Assembly: GCF_028640845.1 (NCBI RefSeq) | Contig: NC_080546.1 | Coordinates: forward strand, 17,953,020-18,017,019 | DNA: 64,000 nucleotides | Source of the DNA: Ahaetulla prasina | Taxonomy: Eukaryota; Chordata; Lepidosauria; Squamata; Colubridae | Direction: 5' to 3' | Part shown: positions 10,357 to 21,357 of the stretch, in pieces | Layout: the number at the start of each line of letters is the position of its first letter | Numbering within the stretch: the stretch's first letter is position 1 | The notes under the pieces: model-generated | What the model saw: only the letters and a program-made list of their open reading frames with translations | The model's database searches: none | What the model was told of the DNA's origin: nothing | Translations under genes and position numbers: made by a program

Positions 10357-10939
10357 CCTCAGTTTAATCAGCCTGTTCAACCTGAGAGGTATTTCTTCTT
10401 CCGGTATTGTAGTACACCTGAAATCCAGGCAAACATCTATATAGTTTGTGCTTTATGTAGAATGTAGAAAGGAAAAGTGCCCAAACTAAATATGCAGATA
10501 GCCAGACCAATAGCTAAACTTCTTTAGTTCTATGTTTATCTCCCTTAACCTGGATCAAAAACTGAGAAGAGACAAGGAAAGAACATGGTCTGCCTTGTTC
10601 CTTTACAAGGCTGTTAAAATCACAGATCATCCTCTAAAACTCACATGTGCATAGAATCATGGCACAAGCATGCCTTAATACATTTTTAATACTAGGTCTC
10701 CATGACAAGGTTTCTATCTCATCTCCCTCCCAGGAATGGAAACCAAATGAAATCAGTTTAAGTTGTCCTTAACTGTATTGTGGTTAGCATTGTATTGTAG
10801 TGGTTAGTATTGTACTGTATTGTAGTGCTTTTTCCCCCCTGATCCAACATTGCCCAAAACCAACTTTAAGGAGTGGAAATGTGTTATGCTTTGCTGGCCA
10901 TTAAAAAAACCAAGATCTTTCTTCTTCCTTTCTATTGTG
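10357..10939. other. Unassigned sequence
   Basis: No gene recognised. A short degenerate 'tattgtagtggttag' repeat lies at about 10775-10832. Confidence 0.5.
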
Positions 10940-12177
10940 TCTGATTCTCGGAGATCGCTTGGACAAGTATTTCAGGACCCCTTCACAAATGGATATCTGC
11001 TTTTCTGTCTAACAGACAACAAGTGGTCAAAATTGGCAATGCTCTATCAAATCCTGTTCCTGTCAAGAGTGGCGTTCCTCAAGGCAGTGTTCTTGGACCA
11101 ACACTCTTCATACTATATATAAATGATCTTTATATAAATGTAATTGTGTTCTCTTTGCTGACGTTGTCAAACTATTTAACATCACAGACAATACAGCTAT
11201 CATTCAAAAAGACCTTGATCATCTAACCGCTTGGTCCAAAACTTGGCAACTCCAAATCTCAACCAGCAAATGCTCAGTCTTACATATTGGAAAAAAGAAC
11301 CCAAATGCTAAGTACATACTTGATGGACATTACCTTGCAGATGACCCCCACCCTGTTAAAGACCTTGGAGTTTTCATATCAAATGATCTAAGTGCCAAAG
11401 CCCACTGCAACTACATAGCAAAAAAGGCTCTAAGAGTTGTAAACCTAATCTTGCGTAGCTTCTTTTCCAAAAACACTACCCTACTAACCAGAGCATATAA
11501 AACATTTGCTAGACCAATTCTAGAATAAAAGCTCGCCTGTCTGGAACCCTCACCACATATCTGACATCAATACAATTGAGCGTGTCCAGAATTATTTAAA
11601 AGAAGAGTTCTCCATTCCTCTGAAAACAACAAAATACCTTATCCCACCAGACTTGAAATCCTAGGCTTAGAAAACTTGGAACTCTGTCGCCTTCGACAAG
11701 ACCTAAGTTTAACTCATAGAATCATCTATTGTAATGTCCTTCCTGTCAAAGACTACTTCAGCTTTAATTGCAATAATACAAGAGCAACCAATAGATTTAA
11801 ACTTAATGTTTAAATCTATTTAATCTAGATTGCAGAAAATACGACTTCTGTAACAGAATCATCAGTGCTTGGAATACTTTACCTGACTCTGTGGTCTCTT
11901 CCCATAATCCTAAAAGCTTTAACCAAAAACTTTCTACTATTGACCTCACCTCATTCCTAAGAGGACCATAAGGGGCGTGCATAAGAGCACAAACGTGCCT
12001 ACCGTTTCTGTCCTATTGTTTTTCTTTTTCTCCTTATAATATATATATATGCTTATTCCTCCTAATATTTACTCTTACATATGTTTATACGCTATATAAT
12101 CTTTTCTGTATGATACTTATATATATTGTTGTGACAAAATAAATAAATAAAATAAAATAAAATAAAATAAATAAATA
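10940..12177 (+). pseudogene. CR1-clade LINE, 5'-truncated reverse transcriptase and 3' tail
   Basis: The fragment holds the reverse-transcriptase palm motif [11 protein letters not shown] with following FILYINDL (about 11070-11130), a damaged catalytic box (FADV in place of FADD, plus frame breaks), and the C-terminal domain through about 11970. It ends with a 3' UTR and an AAATA-rich tail (12140-12177). The same family appears in reverse at 21358-22085. Multiple stops and frameshifts; inactive. Confidence 0.85.
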
Positions 12178-12310
12178 AGTCCCTGAAGTTTTCATAGCAA
12201 GGTTTTTCGGAAGTGGCTTATCATTGCCTCCTTCCTTGGACTGAGAGAAAGTGACTAGGTCATGGTCACCCAGCTGGAATATTGCTTAAGGCAGGACTAA
12301 AACACACTGT

Positions 12311-12503
12311 CTCATCCCAAAGGTGCTTTTTCATGAGGTAATTGGACTTTGAAAACGTTTTGCTTCTCATCCAAGAATTTCTGAAAAAGCTTCTTGGCTG
12401 AGAAGCAAAACATCTTCAAGGAAAAACCAAGAAAGTCCAGTTGCCTCTTAAAAAAAGCATCTTTGGGACAATCATGACCTGGGTGACTGAGAATCTCCAT
12501 AGA
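12311..12503. mobile_element. Penelope-like foldback (paired inverted pLTR ends)
   Basis: A 190-bp imperfect palindrome. The left arm 'cccaaaggtgc...cttctcatccaagaa' is answered by 'cttggctgagaagc...gcatctttggga'. The same two arms flank the GIY-YIG-bearing Penelope-like element at 41555-42359. No coding sequence remains between the arms. Confidence 0.7.
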
Positions 12504-12542
12504 AACTCCCAGTCTCCCAGTCTCTAGCTTGATGCCTTAACC

Positions 12543-13018
12543 CAGCAGTTCTCAACCTATGGGTCGGGACCCCGTTGGGGGTCGAATGACGATTTGCCAG
12601 GGGTCGCCTAAGACCATCGGAAATATGGGAAGTATACTTGTGAGTCGAAGAATCACGCTCCAATGGTTGACTCCACAAGCCAGCTGCAGGCTCTTCAAAT
12701 CGCTAGCCGAATTCGGCTTCAGGCGCGATGAATTAAAAAAGAGAGAAATCTTTGCTCTGATGTCTCCCTCTCAAGCCAGCTGCAATCACTCCCAATCGCT
12801 AGCCTAATCTGGCTTCAGGTGTGATAAACTTAATAGGGGGGGGGAGTCTCCGCTTTAATGCCTCCGTCCTCCAGGTAATCGCAAGCAGTTCAGATCGCTA
12901 GCCAATACAGCTTCAGGCGCGATAAATTCAAAATGAAAATAATTTTACGGTTGGGGTCGCCACATCGTGGGGAATTGTATTAAAGGGGTCGCAGCACTAT
13001 AAAGGTTGAGAACCACTG
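12543..13018 (+). mobile_element. SPIN-type non-autonomous hAT transposon
   Basis: 476 bp with termini CAGCAGTTCTCAACC and GGTTGAGAACCACTG, flanked by a perfect 8-bp duplication ccttaacc (12535-12542, 13019-13026). It is the inverse of the 5451-5924 copy and near-identical through 'gggggtcgaatgac' and 'ggtcgccacatcgtgg'. It inserted into the SINE at 12178-13048. Confidence 0.9.
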
Positions 13019-13023
13019 CCTTA

Positions 13024-13352
13024 ACCACTACACCAAACTGGCTCTCTGGACACAAGATAGGGATCGAATAAAGGCAGCAAAATCCATGCTGATAGTCTTC
13101 AGTCAACTGAAGAACAGATGACTAATGTTTCAGTTCAGTAGCGGGGGAGGGGGGGAAAGGGTATAGCTTGAGGGATTCTCAGCAAGCTTGCACTTGGGCG
13201 TTACTCAAATGCTTGAGTTAGTCCTCTTGTAGGAAACTGAAAACATTTTTCTAATCACAACAAAACCCTAAAGACAGAATGTTTTGCTGGTTTTACCTTT
13301 TTATGATTGTGTTAGTTTCAGTAGATTACATTCAGAAAGCTTTGGATGGTGT
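13024..13352 (+). repeat. Large inverted repeat, left arm
   Basis: About 330 bp that reappears in reverse complement at 13985-14325 with small indels and substitutions (anchors: 'caaactggctctct', 'caagatagggat', 'ttgtgttagt', 'cagtagattacattcagaa'). The spacer is about 630 bp and carries a SINE. Confidence 0.85.
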
Positions 13353-13570
13353 CTAGCTTGTATTGTCTCGGGGGAAAAAAGCATTTCGATTATTTTTATA
13401 TAACTTGATTTAACCTGGTAATTGTGAGAAATGTAAACAGAACTCAGTATTTTGGCAGCAGCCAAGGGCTCTTCGGCTGCTTGTCTAGGCGAAGCTGCGG
13501 GCTCAGCTTCCTGTTCTGTCTGAGTTTTGCACAATCAGCCATGTCTGGAGAGCTGTACTAACATTTACTT

Positions 13571-13910
13571 GTGGCTAAGACGCTGAGCTTGTTGACCGAA
13601 AGGTTGGCAGTTCAGCGGTTGGAATCCCTAGTGCCACATAATGGGGTGAGCTCCCCTTCCTTGTCCCAGCTTCTGCCAACCTAGCAGTTTGAAAGCACGT
13701 TAAAAATGCATGTAGAAAAATAAGGACCACCTTTGGTGGGAAGGTAACAGCGTTCCATGCGCCTTTGGCATTTAGTCATGTGGGCCACATGACCACAGAG
13801 ACGTCTTCGGACAGCGCTGGCTCTTCGGCTTTGAAACTGAGATGAGCACTGCCCCCTAGAGTCGGGAACGACTAGCACATATCTGCGAGGGCAACCTTTA
13901 CTTTTACTTT
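13571..13910 (+). mobile_element. tRNA-derived SINE, family 3
   Basis: tRNA-like head with A-box region 'gtggctaagacgctgag' and degenerate B box 'ggttggaatcc', a body with 'gacgtcttcggacagc', and a tail 'aacctttacttttac'. Four reverse copies in the window: 18033, 32134, 37685 and 57041. Repeated short open frames in these copies arise from the shared SINE body. Confidence 0.88.
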
Positions 13911-13984
13911 TTAAGTTTAACTGTAATGTTTCACTCAGTTCTCACCAAAAGCTATCTTCATCCAGGCAACCCAAGCGCAAAACA

Positions 13985-14325
13985 CCATTCAAAGCTTTCT
14001 GAATGTAATCTACTGACACTAACACAATCGTAAAAATGGGAAACTGGCAAAACAGTCTGTCTTTAGGGTTTTGTTGTTGTTAGAAAAAAATGTTTTCACC
14101 TTCCTAGAAGAAGGTTACCTCAAGCATTTGAATAACATGTAAGTTCAAGCTTTCTGAGGGTCCCTCAAGCTATATTCTTCCCCTTTCTCCCCCCCCCCGC
14201 TACTGAGCTGAATCAATAGTCATCTATTCTTCAGTTGGCTGAGGACTATCAACATGGAATTTGCTGCCTTTTCCCAATCCCTATCTTGTTTCTAGAGAGC
14301 CAGTTTGGTGTGGCATAAAGTTAAG
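13985..14325 (-). repeat. Large inverted repeat, right arm
   Basis: Reverse complement of 13024-13352, ending at 'gagccagtttggtgtgg'. Divergence between the arms looks like roughly 10-15% by eye, so the structure is not recent. Confidence 0.85.
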
Positions 14326-14470
14326 ACAGGGGTATCAAACTCAAGGCCTCTGGTTCTGTTCATCAATAAATGATGAACCTTTCTTTCCAATCAGCCTCCA
14401 CCTCCATTTTATTTCTAGCATCTTTCTCCCAGCTTGGAACTGAACCAGATGGATTTTCCTTCTAACACAT
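14326..14470. mobile_element. Repeat fragments: hAT-like end and LTR 3' piece
   Basis: 'caggggtatcaaactc' (about 14329-14344) matches a hAT-like terminus also seen near 44200 and 50815. 14395-14467 resembles the 3' part of the solo LTR at 682-1240 (shared 'cttggaactgaa' and 'ccagatgga'). Confidence 0.5.
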
Positions 14471-14495
14471 AGAAACTGAAAAAATAAGGAGGCAT

Positions 14496-14704
14496 CAAAG
14501 GTGGTATTCAGTCTGTTCGCACAGGTTTGGGCAAACAGGTAGTGGCAATCATAGGTGGCCCTGCCCACCCACCCCAGCTCCAAATCGTGCTATTTAGGGA
14601 CATTTTTGAGGCCGGGCGCATGCGTGGAAGGCCAGATGCATGCGCGGACAATGCCCGTGTGTGAAGCGAGTGTGTGTGGCGAACCAGTGGTAAACCCACT
14701 GCTG
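14496..14704. mobile_element. hAT MITE, GC-rich family
   Basis: Starts CAAAGGTGGTATTCAG and ends AACCCACTGCTG. Flanking octamers ggaggcat / cggggcat match at 6 of 8. The centre is rich in GCATGCG. Confidence 0.6.
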
Positions 14705-14712
14705 CGGGGCAT

Positions 14713-15761
14713 GTAGCTCATTGGACCTGTAGCTCATTGGAAGCTGTGATGTGTTTAGGTGAATGACTCAAGAGGACTTGATTCTTGTATGCTGCAGAGA
14801 AACAAATGATTCTCCCTCCTGCTTTTCATGTGGGAGAAATAATCTCATGATTCATCTCCAGAAGTCTGTTAAATGAGTGGTATTATATAAAGGGGTGGGA
14901 ATAGGGAAGAGACATGTCAGTGTACAATGGCAAGCCACTTGCAGTAAAATATGACCCCCTTTTTTTCTATTTTAAAGCTTAGGAAAGTCTTAAAATGTGA
15001 AGAATATTGTCCACTACAAAATGCTGATTCATCCTTATAATAAGGCATTGCGTGGCACATTCCATGGAGCTAAAAAATGAAATATAAGGAAAATGTGTAA
15101 TCCACAAATATAAAAATATTATCCATCTTTGATTTAAAGCTGCAAATAGCCAGTTTGTGATTTCAATAGGTACAAAAGTCGTTTACATTTTTCCTCCCTT
15201 CCCTTTTAACCATTTAATTTTGGGAAATTGATCAAATACTTCATTTGAAGACTTCTCTAAGGTCTGCGTCCTTAGAGAAGTTTCTTATGAACCTGGCAAG
15301 ATATTTCTTAAAAGTTAACCTATTGAGAGTTGTTAAAACAAGAATATGGAGAATAAGATGGTATCAAGAGAACTTGGTTGTAAAGACTTTCAGTTTTCAA
15401 TGGTTTTTGTATGCAGAGCTAAGAGGAAGGTGAGATAAAAGGGCATTTGGAATTAAATAATAAAACACAGAAATTGAATTATATGTAAATGAACATGTAA
15501 TTGCCAAAATGTCTAAACTCTTGCTGAAATTTGAATGGAGGAGGAACAAGTGAAAGAGTCTATGATAAAAAGGACTATGAAAACTGGAGAGTGATTTATG
15601 GATTTGATGATTAGAAAAGGAGAATTGTGGAAAGAAGAAAGTTTTGATGTAACATTGGGGAGGGTAAGAGATAACTGCATTTATAATTACTGTTAAGATT
15701 GGAAGCCATTTCTTTATTATTACATTATTTAATTTTTATCCCACCTTTATTATTTTATAAG
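14713..15761. other. Unassigned AT-rich sequence
   Basis: About 1 kb without a recognised repeat or exon. Short frames here lack family features. Confidence 0.5.
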
Positions 15762-15766
15762 TAAGT

Positions 15767-16392
15767 TGTCGTGTCCCACCCCCCACTCCGACGAACGAGT
15801 CAAGGAAGTCCGTAACAAACTTGGCAACGAAGCCTCTGCAGCTTGCCAAGTTCCTTCGAGGTTTATCAGGGCAGGCAGGAGTCCAAGTTGTGACTTCAGC
15901 GATAGGGTCTGGTATCAGCAAACTCGATAAGACTTTGCTTGACTCAAGGTTGGAATGCCAAAAGCAGGTCCTTTATATAGGCTGTGGGGTGTGGCTCCAT
16001 GACTCAGCATTTATCCAAGCCTGCCCCTCCCTTCCTTCTGCTGGCGTCGCCTTTCAGATCTCTGGAAGCGAGGATCCTCCCACTTTGAATTGTCTTCAAC
16101 TGGATCTGCTGTCTGGGAAAGGGAGGGGTCAGAAGGAGTAGGCCCGAACAATTCCAATACCTGGCTGGCTTCCTGCTCTGATGGCTGAGCCAAAGGAACA
16201 CACGCTGTATGAGTGAGATTTATCGGGCTATTCCTTCCACTCCCGGAATCGTTTCCGGGTATGGGGCCAGGGCCGGGGGCTGGAGGCATGACAGGCCGTT
16301 CAACTTCATTATCAGACTCAGAGTCTGATAACAGGCCTGGTTGGAGATGGGAGGGGCCCGGCTGAGGAGAGGAGGGAGGACGAGTCACAACA
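15767..16392 (-). mobile_element. Solo LTR (family B)
   Basis: 626 bp. On the minus strand it runs TGTTGTGACTCG... to ...GGACACGACA, flanked by a perfect 5-bp duplication taagt (15762-15766, 16393-16397). A TATA box (tatataaag type) lies at 15971-15980 next to a 'gagccacaccccac' block shared with 63542-64000. The 151-codon frame inside is Pro/Ser/acid-rich LTR sequence, not a host gene. Confidence 0.85.
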
Positions 16393-16408
16393 TAAGTAAA
16401 GTTGGTAT

Positions 16409-16784
16409 TGTTGTGACCCAGGCCCAAATAGGTAGTAATAAACTTAGTCTGTGGAAAAACAAACAAACTTTATTCGAACGGCTGGGAATTACTTCATTCC
16501 CAGCGTCGTTCAACCTAAAGTAAAACAAATGCCTCCCAACACAAATTCCTCAGTTATCTCGCAAACCTTGGTCCAATTAGGCAAACTGCCAAAGGCCCTT
16601 CCTGGCAGCTCTTCTCATGCGTGCATTAGGAACAGGCTCCTCCTATTCCTCTGCGTCACTACTATCAGTCTCTGGAGGCTCTGGAGTCCGCACCTCACTT
16701 CCCGAAAGCCCTGGCCTCACCTCAGCCTCATCGCTGTCCGACTCTGTTGCCAGCTCCGTAGGCTGCTGACAGACCACGTATACA
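16409..16784 (-). mobile_element. LTR fragment (family A)
   Basis: Minus-strand relative of the solo LTR at 26583-27125. Its end GGGTCACAACA faces left, and it carries the same acidic open frame and the 'cagccgttcgaataaag' polyadenylation region. It lies 16 bp from the family B LTR. It is internally shorter than the 26583 copy, and its 5' end has degraded. Confidence 0.8.
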
Positions 16785-16969
16785 TAATACCTCTTTGTCC
16801 TTCTATTTTCCCCATAACAAGCACCCTGTGAAGTGAGTTGGGCTGAGAGAACTAATGCTGGAAACAATGAGTTGGATTATGCATTCATTATGCTAAACAT
16901 ATTTATTTTTTGTTTTGTTTTCGGCTTACAACGTATAAGGCAATAGTCTCATTCTATTTGTATATTTTT

Positions 16970-17135
16970 TTTACAAAGTCAACTTATTGCCCCCCCAACA
17001 ATCTGGGTCCTCATTTTACCTACCTTATAAAGGGTGGAAGGCTGAGTCAACCTTGGGCCGGGCTCGAACCTGCAGTAATTGCAGGCTTTGTGTTCTAATA
17101 ACAGGCTTCTCTATTGCCTGAGCTATCCCGGCCCC
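16970..17135 (-). mobile_element. Sauria-like SINE, 3' truncated
   Basis: Reverse complement of the head and middle of the 2848 SINE ('caatctgggtcctcattttac', 'gactgag'-type block, 'cctgcagtaattgcaggc'). Confidence 0.75.
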
Positions 17136-17172
17136 AATATTATGGTTTTCTGTTGGTTTCTATTAATAAAGC

Positions 17173-17312
17173 TTAATAGCAATAGCAATAGCACTTAGAC
17201 TTATATACAGCTTCACGGTGCTTTACAGTGCTCTCTAAGCAATTTACAGAATCAGCATATTGCCCCCAACAATCTGGGTCCTTAATAATTAAACAATCTG
17301 GGTCCTTAAATT
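17173..17312 (-). mobile_element. ACA-type SINE, tail end
   Basis: Tail 'aatagcaatagcacttag' followed by 'atactgcttcat'-like sequence in reverse. 5'-truncated, with a short duplicated 'aacaatctgggtcctta' block. Confidence 0.65.
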
Positions 17313-17808
17313 TAGTCCCAGCTAGTTTAGATGTTCATTCTTACAATTAAATATTCCAGTTTAGTGTTACATATGGACTAAATGATATTTGAGATTAACA
17401 TGGGTAGACAAATCCAACTTTCCCCCGCCCTCATTGCAGTTTTGGAAACATTAAAGATATTTATATAGATCGACGCTGCATATATTAAAAAAAGTAATTA
17501 GATTATTTGTGTTTTCCCTTACTACAACACAATTCCAACTGATGTTCTATTTCTGCTATGAAAATTATTCCAAGTAAGTTATCATTTGAAGTATGTCAGT
17601 ATTTGCAGGTTAACTAAAGTTAAACCTTTATTGTTTTGTATTTATTTGGTCTAGAAAGAATGCTCATCAGAGTTCACAACTAGAACATTTAAATAATAAA
17701 TAGCAAGCAGGGGATAATGTCAGGGAGTGCAGATGTAAAATGATAAATAAAGATAGCTACATAAACATATGTAATACATTAAATACATATATATCAATAC
17801 AATGGTAA
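17313..17808. other. Unassigned sequence
   Basis: AT-rich, no recognised feature. Confidence 0.5.
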
Positions 17809-18400
17809 GAGCTGTGGTGGTGCAGTGATTAGAATGCAGTATTGCAGGCTAACGCATTGCCCACTGCCAGGAGTTCAATCCTGACAGACTCAAGGTTGAC
17901 TCAGCCTCCCATCCTTCCAAGGTCTATAAAATGAGGACTCAGATTGTTTGGGGCAATATGCTGACTCAGTAAACTGCTTACAGAGGGCTATAAAGCACTA
18001 TGAAGCAGTATATAAGTCTAAGTGCTATTGCTAGGTAAAGGTTCCCCTCGCACATACGTGCTAGTCGTTCCCGACTCTAGGGGGCAGTGCTCATCTCCAT
18101 TTCAAAGCCGAAGAGCCAGCACTGTCCGAAGACGTCTCCGTGGTCATGTGGTTGGCATGACTCAACGCCAAAGGCACATGGAACGCTGTTCCCTTCCCAC
18201 CAAAGGTAGTCCTTATTTTTCTATTTACATTTTTTATGTGCTTTCGTGCTGCTAGGTTGGCAGAAGCTGGGACAAGTAACGGGAGCTCACCCCGTTTAGG
18301 TAGCACTAGGGATTCAAACCTCTGAACTGCCGACCTTTCGATCGACAAGCTCACCGTCTTAGCCACTGAGCCACCATGCCCTAAGTGCTATTGCTATTGC
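17809..18400 (+). mobile_element. tRNA-derived SINE (ACA-type) with a SINE nested in its tail
   Basis: Head 'gctgtggtggtgcagtg', B-box-like 'gagttcaatcc', tail 'aagtctaagtgctattgct'. The tail is interrupted at 18033-18380 by a family 3 SINE and resumes at 18381-18400. Confidence 0.82.
18033..18380 (-). mobile_element. tRNA-derived SINE, family 3, nested
   Basis: Complete reverse copy flanked by a 15-bp duplication of the host SINE tail (18018-18032 and 18381-18395, ctaagtgctattgct). Confidence 0.9.
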
Positions 18401-19855
18401 ACAGCAAACATGGCAGCTATCACCATGTTATCAAAGATTTCTCTTTAATGTGCAATCAATACAAAAGTTATCTTGAGATTTATTTATTTTTTTAAAAAAA
18501 ACCCTTTCCCAATGCCTGCAGGTCTATAGCAAAAGGGACAAAGTATTTGCAAGAGATCCCTCAAAATCAAAAGCTTCTTCTTTACATATCTCCACACTGG
18601 GGTGGGGCTTGCCTGGTGACATCACTGCACATGTTCAGATACCGAAAGCACATCTTGTTCCTTGCATGCTAGCAAAAAACACAACATCCTCGGCAATTCC
18701 CCCCCCCCCTTGTAGTTAATTACAGTCACAAAGAAAGAGTAGATCCACCCCAGCTTGTTTCTGCTCCTAGCCTGTTTTTTTGTGGCAAAAAAAATTATTA
18801 CGACATTATTATTATTATTTTAAAAACATTTGCCACATGGTACTTGGATTTTTTTAAAAAAAAAAAATCTTCCGGGAATCAAATTATGTCAATTGAGTTT
18901 ATTCACTTTAATGCAGGGTGCCCTGGTGGTAATGTTTCCTATGTAAAGGCTGCACCATTTTTGCAGGGCTAACACATATTTTTATGAGGGCAGAAGACAA
19001 AAATAGTGAAAATGCTAGAGAGGAAATTTTGAAAGCCTACTGTGCGTCATGAAGTGGAATCTAAACCCAAGGAGAATTGCCTCTGCGCTTCCTTCTTTCC
19101 TTCAAATATAAACATTATCTCAGTGAGCAGACTACAGATTTTTAACAGAACACAAACTCTCTCGTTGTAATTCCCAAGAGATTTCTTTTAAGATGACAAC
19201 ACAAGCTTAGTGTGTTGGAGTTCCAGCTTAGAACTTCTCATTTGAAACATGAACGTTATTATCGGGACAGTGTGTGAATGTTTTCCTTCCCAATGTATCT
19301 AGTTAGTAGTTATTTCTATAAGTAGAATTTTCAAGTTATGATGAGCTTCAGAAATCTTAGTTATTTGAAGGGGGCTAATTAACTCCCACCTGGTTGTATC
19401 TTATTTTACTTTCAGGATTTTTGTTCTGTAACTCCCGGAGCCCTTTTTACTTCCTTTTTAAAAATAGGACTAACATTTACTGTTCTCTACTAATTTGACA
19501 CTTTGCTAGCTTTTCCTAACTTTGTGGCTCTCCTGATACATAGCCTACACCACCCAAAATTATCTCAATGACCATTATATTTTGAACATCCAGGGAAGGG
19601 AAGAAAGCACCAAGTAATTTTAGACCCGGATTTAATGAATTTAGTAGAAGTAGAGTTTAGACAAGCATGAATATTATTTGAGAGCAAGGAGTACTTAATT
19701 TTAAAATAATATGTAAATTAAGAATAAGTAATAAATATTATTGCTAGTCCCTTAAAAGATAGTATAATGAGCTCTGTCAATTCTGTTGTGCACCCTATTA
19801 TAGGGTCAGCTCAGGTATATAGTAGATGTCAGACCTATTTCTTACTATCTGTAAC
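18401..19855. other. Unassigned sequence
   Basis: About 1.45 kb with A/T homopolymers (18490, 18840-18870) and a C-run near 18700. No exon or repeat recognised. Confidence 0.5.
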
Positions 19856-20106
19856 TGATAGTAATAGCAATAGCACTTAGACTTATATACCACTTCATAG
19901 TGCTTTACAGCCCTCTCTAAGTAGTTTACAGAGTCAGCATCTTGCCCACAACGATCTGGGTCTGACCTTGAAAGGATGAAATCTTTTACCGACCTTGGAA
20001 GGATGGAAGGCTGAGTCAATCTTGAGCTAGTGAGAATCAAACTGTTGGCAGTCGGCAGAGTTAGCCTGCAATACTGCATTCTAACCACTGCGCCACCACG
20101 GCTCTT
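19856..20106 (-). mobile_element. ACA-type SINE, near full length
   Basis: Reverse copy: tail 'aatagcaatagcacttag' at the left, head 'ctgcgccaccacggctc' at the right. Confidence 0.82.
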
Positions 20107-20690
20107 GATGATGATGATATTATCCATTCAGTTGTGTCCAACTCGTGGCGATTCTATTCTATCACTCCATATCTTCTGATCTTGTTCTACTTCTTTGAGT
20201 TGTTCTACACTCTGGCTGGTGTCAGCTTTGATGGTATCCAGTCACCATGTTCTTTGGCAGCCTGGCTTCCTTTCCAAACATAATTGCTTTCTCTAATGAT
20301 TTCCCTGCATGACATGGACAAAATCAGTGAGACACAGTTTTGTGATTTTTGCCTTCCAGGGACACGTCTGGTGCTATGTTCTCCACTACTTGCTGGTTAA
20401 TCACTTTTGCTGTCCAAGGAATACACAGGAGCCTTCTCCAGCACCATAGAGCAAACAAGTCCATTTTCTTCCTGTCTTGTTTTTTAAAGGTCCAACTTTC
20501 ACCACCATGGATCGCTACAGGAAACACAATAGAGCGGACTAACCTACATTTGTTTGCAGACTGATGCTTTTGCTTTTCCATATTCGGCTCATGTTGATTA
20601 TTGCTGTGTGACCCAGTGTAATCTGATGTTTTATTTCCGGGGCTACACTGTTTGCAACTAATATTAGTTCTAGCTTTGTTCACAGAACAT
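20107..20690 (-). pseudogene. RTE-clade LINE 3' end (Bov-B relative)
   Basis: The minus-strand frame at 20324-20683 carries the RTE C-terminal signature SIVFPV...ALWCWRRLL..PWTAK, matching the better preserved Bov-B piece at 24000-24461. The tail lies at 20107 with GATGATGAT repeats. Diverged and frame-broken, so older than the Bov-B copy. Confidence 0.75.
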
Positions 20691-20920
20691 GCTTAGCCAT
20701 AGCTAACTTAATTATGGTTTACTCAACCCAATTTTCTTTCTTTATATGACACAAGGAAACCATAAACAAACCATATGGCTGATTTCATGCATTATGGTAA
20801 ATTAAAATGTGAGCTCGTTAGTACATACTACAGTAAAAGAGAACCTCTGACATGCATATCAAGGGTGACCACAATGTTTTGGGGGACATACCAACTTTCA
20901 CCAACATCTAAAAACAACTG

Positions 20921-21301
20921 CAGCTAGTCTTTGACTTACGACCACAGTTGAGCTCAACATCTCTGTTGCTAAATGACATTTGTTCAGTGAGTTTTGCCCC
21001 ATTTTATGACCTTTCTTGCCATAGTTGTTAAGTGAATTAGTGCAGTTGTTAGGTTAGCACCACGGTTGTTAAGTGAATTTGGTTTCCCCATTACTTTGCT
21101 TGACAGAAAGTCCCAAAAGTGAATCACACCACCGCAGGACACTGTCATAAATATGAATCAGTTGCCAAGTGTCTGAATTTTGATCACATGACCCATGGAG
21201 ATGCTGCGATGGTTGTGTGAAAAATGGTCATAAGTCACTTTTTTTCAGTGCCATTGTGATTTTTGAAGGGTCATTAAATGAAGTTTCGAGGACTACCTGC
21301 A
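20921..21301 (+). mobile_element. Tigger-like MITE
   Basis: 'gcagctagtctttgacttac' to 'tcgaggactacctgca', with all family blocks in order. Confidence 0.8.
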
Positions 21302-21357
21302 TTCTCAGAATGACAACCTATGCTCATACAATTTTCAGAGGCTGTGGAAATGGGTTG

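Larger units (their letters stand above)
12178..13048 (-). mobile_element. Ancient tRNA-derived SINE broken by two nested insertions
   Basis: The pieces 12178-12310, 12504-12542 and 13019-13048 read as one minus-strand SINE: the tail-side block 'ggtcacccagctgg', the middle 'ctagcttgatgcc', and the head 'ttaaccactacaccaaac' (reverse complement of a tRNA-like head). A Penelope-type hairpin and a SPIN element interrupt it. Confidence 0.7.

Noticed and set aside
13571..13640. Possible tRNA gene (A and B boxes)
   Set aside because: tRNA-like head of a SINE continuing into a conserved non-tRNA body; no complete cloverleaf or discriminator seen.
16787..16791. Possible 5-bp duplication (atacc) for the family A LTR at 16409
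   Set aside because: The left flank reads ggtat, the reverse complement and not a direct repeat, so it is not a target duplication.
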